NCBI GenBank assembly: GCA_020809705.1
Contig: CP085832.1
Span: 1,922,001 to 1,986,000, forward strand
DNA length: 64,000 nt
Reading direction: 5' to 3'
From: Calonectria ilicicola
Taxonomy: Eukaryota; Ascomycota; Sordariomycetes; Hypocreales; Nectriaceae
Of this stretch, positions 1-13,900 are shown piece by piece. Below the pieces are notes generated by a model that worked only from the letters and a program-made list of their open reading frames with translations, was not told the origin of the DNA and made no database searches. A program made the translations under genes and the position numbers. Numbering within the stretch: the first letter of the stretch is position 1; every line of letters begins with the position of its first letter.

Positions 1-1229
1 GCCCATACGTACCAAAACAACCTAAACTATGACCATTTCTTGGTTCAAGTGGATTTTCATTTTAGCTATAGGGCTATTGATGATAGACAATCGATAGCGT
101 GTGACGCCTCTTTGGAACTAGTGATTGTGTAAAGAACGCCTCAACACCAAGATTTCGGCATCCCCCTCCAGGAATTCTCATCTCCACATCTTGCGAGCCC
201 CAAAACTATCGACACAAGTTTACCGTCGGTCACCGAGCCAAACCTATCCACTTGCATACATTGACCTTTTGGTCTGACATCAAAAGAGCGCTTAGGAATA
301 AGCCCAGTACACGCCATTCCTGACACATCCATCCATTAAAGTGCCCCAGCGGGCCTGCTCCGATCCCCCACACGCTCCATGCCATGAACGGACATGAAAC
401 ATTATGCTGCACCTGAAATAGTATTACAGCGCCTATAAGCCACACTCAGACTATCGAAAGTTCCGCTGGTCAGCCAGAAGCGCCCTTTCCCCGCCCTCAG
501 AATCCTCTTTTTATGGCGGATCGCCAAAACACCTTGGGATGACGCGGCCTCCGCGCGGCGCCCGACTGTTCGGTGCGTCCAGGGTACACTGGTGATTGAG
601 ACCCAGAAACGGAAACACGACGCCCGGTCTCAGGAAGCGGCAATGGGGATATCTGCTGCCCCTGGCCAATGGCTGGGGTTGATAATTTATTAGCTGCGTG
701 GACGAGTTCATTGCCAAACTAAACGGGAAGGATGCCGCTCCGCCCCTAGAGCATCCAAGCGCGCCGTCGTAAGCTTATCTGCAACACAGTTTTCGAAACA
801 TCACAGGATATACACCATGGGTAGCAAGGTTCATCAAAGATTTTCATGGTCCACAAGTGCTTGGTATTGCTCAAGTTAGACTATGTACACGAAACGTTAA
901 AAATAAAAAACAATCGCTATTCCGATACCATCCTAAACACCTAGTGTGTACGCCTTCCAACATGTCAGTCCGTGGTGAAGAACCAATTCCCCCTATAGCC
1001 ATGACAGAATCCCGCTTAATGCAACCGTGGCAAACCCCGTCTGGTTGCCGCCCAGTCCAAGACAGACGCCGTAACCATGCATGTGTAACAAGATAATAAA
1101 AAGTAAATGCAACGCGATGCAGAAACCTCCCGAGAAGTTTTGTCCCAGTGACATCCCACAAAAAAATCTTGATCTTCGTTTTTTTTTAAATCGTCCTCAT
1201 CTCGCCCAACACAGCTTAGCTTTCCCCTC
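1..1229. other. Region downstream of the Pac2-type gene, no gene seen
   Basis: Both strands hold only short frames without protein-like composition. The right end probably includes the 3' untranslated region of the minus-strand regulator that stops at 1230. I see no tRNA, repeat array or mobile element. Confidence 0.5.
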
Positions 1230-2549
1230 TTAAATGCAGAACTTGCGGTCCAGCATTCTAAGTGCCCTGGCATCCTCGCTAACACCACCCTTCTCCAGGC
1301 CACAGACGTTGCTGGACCTGGGGCTGCTGCCCGCACTGCCATTGGCGGCACTGCCGGGCTCGCTGCTAGCAGGGGTGGGATGTAGGAGAGCTGACAGGCT
1401 GGCCTTGTTTCCGTTGGTGAGAGGGGCCTCTGCAGAATGCGAGCTCCGGGGTGGGCTGACGCTCAATGCACGGTTGGGAGGAGTGCTGATAGCTGCGAGG
1501 GATGTGCTGGAGGACCCGCTGGTAACGGTTCCAAGAGCAGGGAGAGGACCCTGGCTGCCGCGCGATGACGAGTTCAGGCGAGGGTCAACCATGGCGCTTG
1601 TAGCGCTGGCGGCTGTGGCCTGCAGCTGCTCGCGAGGAGAGCCCTGTCGAGGAGGCAGAGGAGTGTGGGTGTAATGGGGCGAGTGGTGCTGAGGGTAGGG
1701 AAGCGTTGGTGGCTTCACATGAGGAGGAGGAAGAGTGGCTCGCTGATCGTAGTGTGGGGGTGGTGCCTGAGCATACTGAGGAGGCGGGAGAGGGGCCTGA
1801 GACATATGAGGTGGAGGAGGAGCCTGGTGGTGGTGAGGGTAAGGAGCAGCGTAGTGGCTGTAAGGAGGAGTTGCGACTGGCGAAGGAGGCCAGCCGTAGC
1901 CGGGCTGGCCATACTGAGGAGGATAAGGAGATTGGTGAGGGTGCTGGGGAGCAACCATGAAAGGAGGCTGCTGCATTGGTGCTCGTGTGAGCGCAGGAGT
2001 AGGGTTGGACTCTCCCATGCTGGATTCGGGATACATGCCCTTGACGGGGACAATGCCTCGAAGGGCGGGATCAGAGCCAGGCTGGGGAAGATCTGGCTGG
2101 CCAGGTTGAGGTCGGGAGTAGTATGAGATGAGGTGGAGGTGCTGGCCGGTAGAAGTGGTGATGCTGAAAGATTGCTTCATGAGGCCGTCGGCCTTGTATC
2201 GGTATCCCTCCGGCTCGTTGTCGTCCTGGTCTTCGTCGCTACCGCGACCGGAGTCGGGTGTCTTGCCGGCGTTTCTCCTGCCAGAGAAACCGCCACCTCG
2301 CTTGCCCTCCATTTCGCGGTAGGTCAGGAAGCTGCCAGACACTCGGCTGGCGCTCCACGACTTGCCGTCGGTCCATCGTCGCATGCCGGCCTCTCGCTCA
2401 TCCCACACAAAAACGGAGCCGGATCGAATGGATTGGCGCTCCTTCTCGGAGAGTCGTCGTTGCACGCGAGGCAGGATGCCTAGTCTGCAAGCCTCGAAGA
2501 GGCGGATGGCATCTGCGGGGGTTCGCACGTAACCGTAATATGTTTCCAT
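1230..2549 (-). CDS. pac2: Gti1/Pac2 family (WOPR-domain) transcription factor, Pac2 type
   Basis: Predicted nuclear DNA-binding regulator of the fungal Gti1/Pac2 (WOPR) family, which controls morphological switching, conidiation and virulence; the founder Pac2 of fission yeast represses sexual development. Single exon, 439 aa from the ATG at 2549. Residues 4-80 form the first WOPR half (YYGYVRTPADAIRLFEACR, then FVWDEREAGMRRWTDG and SWSASRVSGSFLTYREME). A Gly/Asp-rich linker follows, then the second half at about 122-146 (GLMKQSFSITTSTGQHLHLI). The rest is a disordered Pro/Gln/His/Ser-rich tail with a short conserved-looking end (SEDARALRMLDRKFC). The YYGYVRTPADA start fits Pac2 better than the Wor1/Ryp1/Sge1 branch. 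The reading frame stays open and coding-like for 24 codons above this ATG (to 2621) but has no ATG there, so an upstream exon is possible. Confidence 0.9.
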   Translation of the reverse strand: METYYGYVRTPADAIRLFEACRLGILPRVQRRLSEKERQSIRSGSVFVWDEREAGMRRWTDGKSWSASRVSGSFLTYREMEGKRGGGFSGRRNAGKTPDSGRGSDEDQDDNEPEGYRYKADGLMKQSFSITTSTGQHLHLISYYSRPQPGQPDLPQPGSDPALRGIVPVKGMYPESSMGESNPTPALTRAPMQQPPFMVAPQHPHQSPYPPQYGQPGYGWPPSPVATPPYSHYAAPYPHHHQAPPPPHMSQAPLPPPQYAQAPPPHYDQRATLPPPHVKPPTLPYPQHHSPHYTHTPLPPRQGSPREQLQATAASATSAMVDPRLNSSSRGSQGPLPALGTVTSGSSSTSLAAISTPPNRALSVSPPRSSHSAEAPLTNGNKASLSALLHPTPASSEPGSAANGSAGSSPRSSNVCGLEKGGVSEDARALRMLDRKFCI

Positions 2550-2650
2550 TTTGTCCAAGAGAGTTGGATCGGGGTTCTGTAATTGACGCAGCTTGGCGGT
2601 ATTATGTGCTCCTAACCACAAGGGCAGGAGACTGGACTGGGGGAGAAGGG

Positions 2651-2658
2651 CTTTATAA
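2651..2658 (-). promoter_or_regulatory. Possible TATA box of the Pac2-type gene
   Basis: The minus strand reads TTATAAAG about 100 nt above the ATG at 2549, followed by a C-rich stretch suitable for initiation. If used, transcripts would start just above the first in-frame ATG, which supports the 2549 start. The position is compatible but unproven. Confidence 0.3.
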
Positions 2659-5600
2659 GAAGATTGGGATTTCTCTCGTGAGAACTAGTGTCCAGCTTCC
2701 ACGCGGCGCCCCACCAGATCTAATCGGGCCAGGACTGGAAGCGGATATGCGTATTTGTTGACGCCGGCTCCACAACGGTCGAATGCTGAGCGGAATTTTG
2801 TCCACGCCCCCCACTGAGGTAAGTTGGCTGCTTTAAGTTGCTTGGCGTTTCCAAGAGGGTTGGGTCAGCAGAAGATTTTGAGACGAGCCAAGACCAGTCA
2901 GAAAAAGTCGATGCGCCGAGCGATGAAAATCACCCGGGGGTGCCGTAGGACTGGGTGTGGGTTCAGTGGCAACCGGGGGCTAATTGGACGATGACGAGTC
3001 AGTAATGTAATGCGAGTGAATTGATTGTCATCAGCGACGGTGAGAGTATGTGTGTGTCTGTGTGCAGAGTGTACACTGTACGCCGCGCATGCATCCCAGT
3101 ACAGAAGTACAAACAAGTGATCAACACAACAAGCGCTCTAAGGTAAAAGCGTACGGGAGAGACGGGGGTAAGCGCTGATTGAGCAGCGCCAGTGCCATAT
3201 ATAATGATGAGCTCTGATTCAAAACACGCACGCCCATACATGCAGCGCCGTAACACCTACTACAGGCGCACAGGGGTTGGAGCCTCGATGCCCTTGCGGG
3301 AGAGTGCCGTCGGAGCCGATCCAGTGGAGATCCACTCGACTAAAATTTCCCTTAGATTGAGTGTGTTTGCTGCTTGGCGATGTGCATGACGTCCCCCCCA
3401 AGAACCGCCGAGCCTCTCTGGGGTATTCCTATACTCTTGGCACCGCGGCCAAGACAGTGACCAAAAGTCCTGCCACGACCGGGAAACGGGCACACGACGA
3501 GAGAGCAGGCGACGGGACGGCTGGATGGCACTTGGGGGAACGCCATCGTGCCGCGGGCAAGGGAGGACTTGGAGGCGCTTGCCCCATGCGCCTGGCCGCC
3601 TCACTCCAGAGACGGCTCTGTGTGCCGGGATCCCCGAATAGAAAAACAAAGGAAAAAAAAAAAAACTCGCTGGTTTTCCAGCCAAGTCTGACGTACCTAG
3701 AGTCTTGGCGATCGGACAATGTATGGAGACCAAATGGAGAATGACAAATGAAGTGGCTATGTCGCAATGGCGATTGCTACTGTCGTCCGTCTCGTGTGTA
3801 TTATCGTCTGCGGATGTTGTTCTCGATGCTGGTGCGGTTGCAGAAAAAGCCAAGAGATTATGACGCCGGGTAAAAGAGTCGAGTCAACCAGGGTTGTCTT
3901 GGGATGTGTTCTTGGCAAAGTCAGAATTTGGGGGGGCCAAGAGCTAGATAAAGTTGCGAAAGCACACCTGCACCTGGGCAAGTATGGGAGGGCGCAATGG
4001 CAGCCGTGGATAACTCGGCGACACAGAGGCCGGCCTTGTGGAGATGGACGGAGTACGGCAACTCAAGAGGGGAGTGTGGGAGTGTATTCTAGGGTGTGGG
4101 ATGGACGACGGGGTTCTAGGGGTGTGTATCGTGAGACGTGGTGGGTGTGGATACAGTTGAGCGACTGTGTAGAGTTAGGACAAGCTTTTTTAGAGAGTGA
4201 CCCACTGGACAGGGGAGGGGGGAAGAGGAAGCAGTCAGAGTCAACAGTCACTTTGCACAGTGAGTGAATGGTGGTGTAACCAATACGTGGCGGCACAAGC
4301 CAGAGTGAGAGAGAGATAGAGATAGGGTCCTTGGGGGAAAGCCAAGCCGTGGCTGGCGCAGCAGACCAACACCAGAGGCTCACAAAGCGGCGCAAGAAGC
4401 TCACCATTGGGCCGTGGATCCGGTATAATGAATGGCAGCTGAGTTTGAGGGTCTGGAACCTCTGGAGGCTGGCTGGCTGTGCTGCAACAACGACGCCATG
4501 GGGAGAGAGTGTCCAGGCAGTCGGCTCGCCATGCCGAACTAGCTTTTGATGGCGCTGGCAGTGCGCCAAGCGTGTTTGTGCCGGTCTTGCGCCGTCGTTC
4601 AGGTTATAGTTATCTTTAAGAGCTTATATTGGCACGAGACAAGGCCAATGCCAATCCAATGGTGCAGCCGGGATTGCATCAAAATAAGCATTCTTGAGAT
4701 GCTTTTTTGTTTTAATTTATTTTACTATTCGCTTCGCTTCGCTTTCCCGGACCAACCTCGCCCAGGCATCCTAATCTGCTCGCTGGTGGGAAATTTGCAT
4801 GTAGCAATCGGCTCCTCTGTGCGAGATGGCATCTCGTTTGAGAGTGCCCCCCCTAGGCGGATGGGACCCTAATTCGTCAGCCCAGCACCCGAGCCCAGGA
4901 TGACACTATTATCCAAGCGACTATGGTTTCCAATTTGCCGTCTTTTCCAGTCCAGAGCCACTGAAACCGTTTCTGACGACAGTCACAAATGGCCCGAAGA
5001 GCCGTGGCGCCCACTAGCCGGTGCCCACCATAGGATGATGGATGGGGCCAAGGCTCGTCAGTGACCTTTCGTCTCAAGTCAAGCGACTGGCCAAGAATTA
5101 CATAAAAATTCCTCGGATTCGACGGGGACCCTGTTCCCGATTGCGATAACCGCAAACTGCGTTCTTTTTAACATTGCACTCGCTCTGCAGCGTGCAGAAC
5201 CCTCTGCCCCTCTCCAACCCACTCCTAAAGCTACGTCAAAAAAAGGTCGGCGGCCAAATCCTTTTTGCAACGCTCGCCACTTGTGTGGCGACCTGACGTC
5301 GATTTTGTGTGGTGTCGTCTGTGCGTCAAGGTCATCAGCAAGCTTATTTGTGACTCTCCTTGGCTTTTCGCTCATGGTGTGAGCCAAACAAAAGCGGCGC
5401 TTTGGCTTGGACCTAGGCTTCTTTTTTATCAGTCAGGTACTCCGTAAAATAGAAAAATAGTGCATCATCTGTGCTAAACGGGAGGGGCGAGACTATCGAA
5501 CAAGTCTATCTTAATTTTGCTCCATCCCTTTTTTTCCTTTTTCTGTTTTTTGTTTCTGCTCTGCATGGAACTCTCCGCAGCGAGCAAAAATTGTACGTGC

Positions 5601-8600
5601 GCGGTGGCGTTGCACTCTGTCGCTGATCCCATCAATACGCCTTACTCGCTCGCAATGCTATCATGGGGCCCTCTTCTGATTGTAGGCCTCTCCTGCGCTG
5701 CGCTGAACGAACAGGGCCTTTTGCTGCGCAGCAATCGCAAGCGCTCTCCGCTCCGCTCCGCTGAGAAATTTTTAGGGGAGGAAATGGGGACTGCACACGA
5801 CTTGGCACTTGGCGTCGTATGCTTATTCTACTCGGCCGGCACGGCAAATGCAGTACCCTGACAGGGCCCCCGGGTTAATCGGCCTCCAAGTGCTGCAGGC
5901 AAGCAGACTTGGCGGCGGCCAGGGAAATATGCTTACCCACTACTGCACCACTGGGCGCCCTGCGATTTCAGTTGGGGCCTGCTGTGACGAAACCTTGCAA
6001 TACGCGTACATTGGCTAACATGCCTTGGGGTGACGATGGTGGTCGTTTTCGGCCATCACAGCAGGGAAAAACTAAGGCACCAAGATTTAAACCCAGCACG
6101 CCGAGATTCCTCATGCTGGCGCAGGCACCCGACATCATGATCACCCTTTTCGCAGCAGTGTGTCAGTTCTGGCACGCGGATGATGCGGCTATCTAGGGCT
6201 CAAATGATGGCTTGGCGCCAGCCCGCCATAGCCAAGCACCAAGTGCCGTGGCTGCCGAGCCTACGACATCTGGGACAAAATCTGGGGGTGGCCAAATCCG
6301 TTTGTTAGCTCACAGCCAAAAGTCTGGCGCAAGAGTGACGACGCACTACGGATAGGACGGGTCCTTTGTGTACGTATGTAGTTTTTATTTTATTTTATTT
6401 TTCTGAGAGACTCTCTCTCTGTGCGTGAGCCCGCCGCCCGTCGTCTTCGAGACGACACACCCCCTTTTGGTCTGTGGCTTGGCTCTCAGATAGCGTGTGC
6501 TTACGAGCTTGATTTGATGCACGCCGACGGGGAAGCCAGATCCCTCCTACGGGACACTGTGTTGGTTGGGACGATGGGTCAGTCAGTCACCAACAAACCT
6601 CATTTCGCTCAGGAGGAACCCACTGAAAAAATGCCCCCCAAGGCGAACTACCCTTTTTTTTCTGCCTGGGCTTCCCCGGAGGCTCTGCTGGCGCGGCTAT
6701 CTTTTCCACGATTGACTTTCCTGCCCATGGTAGGCTAAGTTGCCCCAACACGAAGAACCCCCTAATTATATCAAGCTGGCCTGCGAGGAAGATACGGGCG
6801 ACGGGGGTCATCCTGACGTCCTGGCGGGCGAGCGTGCTGGCTTCGCTTTCGTTCTCCCACACGACACAGCCAACCAAGTGCCCGCCGAAACAAACGACGT
6901 GGTACTATACGCAGTACCTCGTACTTCAAGGTCCTGATCTGCCAAAACCCGATGTCCACATTTGACAAAAGTACACAACGCACACACACGCACACCCCCG
7001 AGTTTAAACTTCGCCAGATATCCAAATTACCCCCATGCTCCCCCATCCTACCTTTGGCCACCCAGAGTCCTTGATTCGCTGGTTGGTGCGCGCGCCAGAG
7101 ACAAGCTCAAAATGTTTGCCGTCGCACAATCGCCGTTTCAGTCACCCGCCTATTTGTAGCACCTCTCGATTCTGTGCTCCAGGTCTCGTCGCTATCATTG
7201 TCTCGCCTCGCTCTCGTCTCGCTCCTCGTTCAGCGCCCATGGCCCCCCCAGCGTGCACTGGGAAAATCCACTTTGGCGCGGTCCCTCATTTCCATAAACG
7301 GAAATGATCCCATCCAGTCGCTCTCGTACTCCCGCGACAATTCCGTGCCAAGTGGGCAACATTCGTCATTCTGTGTGCCGGCGGGCCGACCGTAGACTTG
7401 GTACCTCGTTGTCCCTGAACCAGTCCCGTCTCTGATACCTCAGTCACTCTGAGACATTGTGTACTGTGCCATGTTCCTTCTCTTGTAGCCGCCGTTACTA
7501 CGGTGTTTGGGGGCCAAGGCAGCCCTGTCGGGATCTGCCCATCTTACTCAGGCGTATTGTGCTGCGGACAGACACAGTAAGAGCTTGATGAACAGTCACA
7601 GTTGACCGCCGGCTCAGCCTTGGATTAGTAGGATTCACGGCCTTGTTGGTTGGTGATTATAATGTCCGAGAGCCATGCATGCTCACCAAAATAACACTGC
7701 CATCCAAAGTATCAGAGGGTCAGCACTTAATCCCACACTGGGCCCACTAAACAGCCATTATTATCAATTGCCAACCCAACAGCGTGTTGCTATTCCGGGT
7801 ACCACGGCACCACACCAAAGTCTCATCAAACAATCGGGGGCCATCCATTGCCACCCGTGGCATTTAGAATTTCCCATGATTATATTTGTTTACTCATGCG
7901 TCTGTTGATCAGCAGAGCCAAACCATAAACACGTGTGCACGTTTGCACCACAATTATTGAAGATCCGACTTTTTGAGTGCGTGCCAGCAAATTGCATAAG
8001 GGGGAAAAAAGGAACAAGAAAATGGTGGACCATGGTATTCGGCCCACAGTGCGTGGCCAATGTGACGTTCAAGGTACAGAGCCGTTGTCTCTGACACAAG
8101 TTTAGGGTCCAAGGGTAAGCTTAAGCTGGAGAAGCTCTAAGCAGGTCTATTCTTCATTTACCGCCTTACCTCCGATCCAGCCACGAAAAGCCAACAGGGC
8201 ATCCAGGCTCACCATTGCGTAACATAACTCCGCCCGGCTTATTTCACCTCTGCCGTGCAGGCAATGCGACACTGGATCTGCAGACAGAGAGTGCAATAAA
8301 AGCGCTCTTCTCGCCGCAAAACCACCGAGACTGGGTTCCCAGCGGGGGGGATCGGTGAGCGCCAAATAGTACGATTCATAATTTGAGAATAACGAGGGAA
8401 TAAAATTTAATTAATAAAATTATTTAAGCATCGGAAAAATAAAATATGGTAAAAATTAAGGCATGCCCCATCCAGAACAAGACTCCCAGTAGCATGATTG
8501 CGTTTAGACACCTGCTGATCGGTGTTGCTCCATTGGGAGCCCCCTGTAATAACCAATTTAGGCATGCGATACGAGATCAGTCGCGGCCCATTCACATCGC

Positions 8601-11600
8601 CATCCAAGCATCTTAACTCAGATGCTCGGCAGTGCCCAAGAAAGGACACCTGCTTGACAACATGGGGCATGTGAGTGGTTCCAGAAGAAGGCAATTCCTG
8701 GTTGAACAACGACACCTGGAGTGCGACACGAGAAGGGGGCGTTGTTTCGATGATTCCGGGCGAGTCTCAACCAACCAGAGGAGGCGACTCGGGAAAATCG
8801 GCGCTTCTTGTGGCCCTGGTCATTCCCCACGCCAATAGCCAAACCCCCAGACATGACGTCGTTGTGCCGCAATGCCGAGTCGGGCCCAATTGTGGTTAAA
8901 GACACGGCCCCTGATAGCCCTACTTTTTTTTTTTTTTTTTTTCTTGCTAAGCTTACCAAGACACCCATCACTGGCCAGCAGAAACATTTTGCTTCAGACA
9001 CCGCAGGCACCGCGATCTTCATGTCGCATCAAGATCGGCATCAAGCAGACCGCATTAGTGGTTTAGTCACACTGATTTTCGATGATTGATCAAAAGGTCC
9101 CGAAGGATAGAGATTCTGGGCACAATCGCCTGGGGAGACCAGGAGGGTGTGTGCCCCGTGCCCGTTTTGACATTTTGGTGTGAGCAGGGTGTCTGAAAGC
9201 TGAGTTCGACTCGGCAAACCGGCTCTGAAAAGCAGCCACTAGCTCAGTAGCCTATTGACACTCACAACTTGCAACAGCGCCGCGGCGGTAAGCACACGTC
9301 CGAGCAAAAAAAGCGAGCATCGCTGTGTTTTCAGGTAAGGCTGTGTTCGTTTAATTACAGAGCTCCGGTGCTTCCACTGATCTGCCCCCTTCTCGCCATT
9401 GGGGGCTTGTGCCTGCGATAGGTCGGGAACTTTTTAACATCTTGGCTCGCGATGTGACTGTAGGAGCCGACTTATGTATGTATGTGCATTACTAAACCCC
9501 CGATACGCCCACTTTCGAAGGGCACATGTGACATGCGACATTGTGCGCCTTTTTCGTAAAGACCGACATGGTTCGGACACCGAGTCCGCGAGAAAAAGGA
9601 AAAGCGGCCTCGACAAGGTTATAGATTGCGTATCTCCCAGGCGAAACTCGAAATGGTGCGCCGCAGACAAATCTGAGTAGGTGAGTGTTTTGGCGTGTGC
9701 GAGGCAGCTGATCAGGTGCCATCTAGACGGAATAAAGATGCCGAGCACACTCTGGATTAAGCATGAATTTAAGCGTTGCCAGCCATTTTCTTGGCACGGG
9801 GGAGATTCCGCGAGGGGCGTGTATGCATCAGGACATGGGATCCAGGCCGGCGGCGCAGATTGGCAGGATTTGGGGTGTCTGGTTGGGGGCAAGGATGGAC
9901 ATGTTAGGTCCGCGGAGGAATCAAAAGGACACATTGTGTGTGCTGACTGGAGCCAGTGGCTTCAGAGGATGATGGTTGATGCGGGTGTTAGGATGATGGT
10001 GGGCTTGGTGTGTCTTTGAGATGCCGTCCGAACCGACTTGGCTTCCAGGGGGTGAGGGGCAGGTTTCAAGCTCATCCTGGGGACATGTTATTCCCGAAGG
10101 TGTTCGCGGTGCCGGGTGGGTCGACCCTGTCCTTGGGGGGGGCTCTGGCCAACCAACCACGTAATGGCTGTGCTTCTTGTAAGGAAGTCGTCAAGCCTTG
10201 GCGCCCAGACTCGAGTTTATTTGTCCCATCGTACGTGGTGACGATCCTCAGCGAACGAAAGGGGCAGCGCATGGGCCGAATCCCGTGACGTGTAGGATGC
10301 TGTGCAATCGAGGATGCGAGTCGTGCGCTGAGAAGGGCATGATGCAAAAGTCGTCGTCATCATGGTGTTCTGGTGGGCGGCAATCCCAGTATCCGCCCCG
10401 GTGCCGTACATGCCTCATAGGGGCTGGATATGTCGGCATCTCTGCGCGGCCCTCTGCTCAAACTATGGGCGGACTGGCCACGCCTCGACCTGCCGAGTTT
10501 GCCTTGAGCCATGCTCTACTTTGACCGAGCGCGTGTCCCAAATTAGCCAACCTTGCCAAATGGGCTTTGTGCGTATTGATTTTGCGTGCCGATCTGTCCG
10601 TGGTTGACCAATCCCGTGGCTGCGTTGGTCCAGCGGCGCCAACTCTATTGCGCAAGCCCCCAGAGCGAAGCTTTTTGCGCATTTTTACCGTGCAGCCAGT
10701 GCAAAGCTTGGCACCCTGTGGCTGCATGCTTATCCATCATAAGGTCCTACCCGACACCACCAAATCGCGCGGGCCAGTGACAAGCTGGCGATCGATGCGA
10801 GGCGAGATAAGAGGTGAGAGTGTAATGAGACACATCAGGGCACGGCATAGGGCCTGGGGCGATACCAGGATCCATATCGGTAAGAGTTTACTTGTTTTAT
10901 GCTCACGTCAATTCCGACATGCAGAAAGTAAAATGCCATGCACAAAGCATCGTTGGGGAAAAGCATGATCGGGGTTGCATCTTGGTTCATCATGGGGTTA
11001 AGGTTTGGCATAAGGGAACGGGAAGATCAGTGGTTAGGGTGCGCTGAGTAAGCTGGCTCTGAAACACCGCAGGTCTTGGGAGGCAAAAAAAAAATTTGAA
11101 AAATTCCTCCACCCAGTTACCCTATACGACTGCTTTGAGCTAAGTGTGTCGCTGCTTGTTTGTGTGAGACTGTGCGCTTACAAGGGAAATCGATGTTTCT
11201 ATCCCGTCATTTATCGACATTAAGAGCATTGAGATCGGCCCGATGTTTGGAAAATGGACTTTTCCCCCCACCACCCGTATTTCATTTATTTTGTGATGCT
11301 AATTCAACTGCATGTTGCAAAATCACGATGTCAAGCATTCAGGATCAGCAGCTTAATACGACAACACCTCGAAGGTGCACCAGCACCAGCATCATTGCCA
11401 CCATCTGCACAAATTGCACGGGGCTGGACATGACACAAAAGAACGAGAAAAAGAACCCAAAGACCCAAGCAGAGTTCAAGTGTGCATCCTTGATCGATCG
11501 CAGGCAACAACCCAACAGCGATTAACATCACCTAAATCCAAGCCAACAGGGCGATGATGCTGGGTCACTGTGATCTACCTAGCCTATGCTTCACGTCAAG

Positions 11601-13900
11601 GTTATCTCTGGTGCCTAAGCTATGGGGGAAAACTTACTCGAAGCTGCCTAGTTGGGCAACTGCGCGTGACCCTGGAACATGTACCAAAGACCAAAGATCC
11701 TTGGGTCGGCCGAACCAAGGCGCCAATGGCCCGACACCGAGGGGCCCTAATATCGCCAAGCGAAGACCATAGGGCTTGTCGTATAATGAAATGCATGCAA
11801 AGCAAGCGAACACGACAGCGCCATGACACTGAGCATTTTGTTCGAGACGGCCGGCCAACTGCGCTGGTGCAGGGGGATAATAGACGGTGGTCAGTGGTGT
11901 CGCTTCCCTGCATTAGTGGCTCATGGCAAGCGACAAAAAGAGCCAGGCGCCTGCAACTCTAATCAATCCTTGTTGCCAAGGTGCTCTTTCAGCCTAGAGT
12001 CTGGACTGGCCTTTTCCATCAGCCCATGCATTTGTGGCGGCATCGGCGTTTGAAGCTGTTCGTCCGGGGCGCTGCTCGCTCACCCGCAGTGTTTGTGATT
12101 CTGGCCAGTAAGGAGGACATGATGGAAAATTTCCACTTCATGACGGGAACACGTCGTACGTCGGGGAAGCCCCATCAGAGGCCCACGCTCAGTGTAAATT
12201 TCGCCCGGAATCATGGCCTAGTGGCCTCGCCCTCACCGACGCAGCATGGGGCTTCAGCCTCACAGGCGAGCGTGAGTGGCTCGACAGGCCACGAGGTTTG
12301 CAAGCTAATTGACAGGCAACGGGGCTTTTTGCTTACGCTTACTCGGACGGTCAGGAATGGATCATGCTTAACCCAGGCCATTTGTCAGGGCGCCGCATCA
12401 GGAGGACCCTGTGGGACAAGTTGCGGCGCCGATCCAACCCTCTGGCTGGGTCCTATTATCTAACGGAATGCGCCCCCCATTTCCCGGATTGGACTTCCCG
12501 CACAGCAAGAGGGGCAGCATGGATAAGTCGGCATCGCATTTCTTGGGAGGCTTTTCCATGGCGGCGCTGGAACACGAATGGCGCAGATCTAACGCCGGGT
12601 GCCAAGCCTTCGCTTGGCGTCTTGGTATTGTCTTGGCCACCGTCCAGCTAGCTGTATGTACCTGACTGACTGATTGATTGATTGACTGACAATCGCAATG
12701 GCAAAAACAAGTCATTGTGCTGCTCTGGCGCACAGGCGAGCAACGGGCGGGCCCAGAACGCAATCTCAGCCTATTCTCCCTTGAGCCTCTCGCCCCGGGC
12801 GCCCTTCGTCCTCATTGCCCATTTGGTAATTTCCCCTCTGGTTAGCCCAGGCCGCTATCGTGCCGATTACCCTCGCGCCCAGTCCAAGATTGCCTGCTGA
12901 CTTTCTGGCCCTGTTCCCGACATCTGGCTTAAGCTTAATTCGTGGAGGGGTGTCGTCACAGGTTGTCGGGGACGGCCTCGGAGCGGGTTGCCTCCGAAAA
13001 GGGCCACGACGCCCCGTGCCAAGCTGACGCGTTGACCGGCAAAGTCGGAATAGAGGCTGCTCACATTGGCTACAGCCAGCCAACGGGGCTGATGTCAGCA
13101 TTCGGCAATAACCTAGGCCACTGGCGCAAAAGCAAATGGTTTAATTTTGCGCTTGTTTCTCGCAAGCACGCTTTTGGCCCTCACTCAATAAACGCCTCAA
13201 GCGAAGGGAGGACGAGGAGGAGCCACAAAAGCAAGGCTGGACGAGAGGGGGGGAGGAAAAAATAAAATAATAAAATAAAACAAAAAACAAGCCCCAGTCA
13301 TTTCTGTGGACTTTGGCGAACGGAGGCGGGCCCGATGCCCGGTGCTTGGCACGGAAAGGCTTCTCGAAGGTCGCCATCATGAGCAGCGAGAGACACCGGA
13401 AATAATTGGCCGTTTAAGCTCCCACACGCCCCCCCCTCTTCTGTCCTTAGTCCACGATTGCCAACGTTCCAGCCTCCCCGGACGGCTGCGTCGGCACAAG
13501 CATTTCGCTCATTACGCCGCGATATGATGGCATCACCCGGCGGATGGTCAGATATGCTTATCCAGCCCACCAACAGGCGTCGAGGTTGTGGATGAAACGG
13601 CCAGGTCAGATGCATACCACCCTGGCTCTGCAGTCGTAACCTTTCCCGCAGTGTTTGGGCCTCGTCCGAGTCAACATGTCGATTTGCAAAAGTCTCGTGC
13701 TAACAGCTTTTTTGTGCAAATTCGCGGCATCGCTGCACGGACTGGATCCAGACTGTTTGTCACTGTCAATAGAGCTTCGGGGACGCGGGACGGTCTGGCG
13801 AGTCCCGTATGGGACATGATCAACCACCGTCTTAGCCGTCAGTCCGACGCAAACACGCCATCGTGTTGCCGACTTATCCAGATCTCCCTATTCCAGGGAT
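2659..13900. other. Gene-poor interval
   Basis: About 11 kb in which every frame is short and none has recognisable domains, consistent codon bias or a plausible chain of spliced exons. It includes a T run at 8924-8942 and short AT-rich patches (about 8390-8460, 13258-13290). The part next to 2.6 kb is probably promoter and leader of the minus-strand regulator. Non-coding RNA genes cannot be excluded by eye. Confidence 0.5.

Noticed and set aside
1665..2126. 153-codon Arg/Val-rich plus-strand frame
   Set aside because: Antisense of the Pro/His-rich tail of the Pac2-type protein.
9195..9225. tRNA T-arm-like GAGTTCGACTC
   Set aside because: The stem pairs, but no matching D-arm, anticodon arm or acceptor stem is present upstream.
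12364..12763. Several 80-120-codon overlapping frames on both strands
   Set aside because: Local G+C-rich sequence lacks stop codons in many frames at once; nothing coding-specific.
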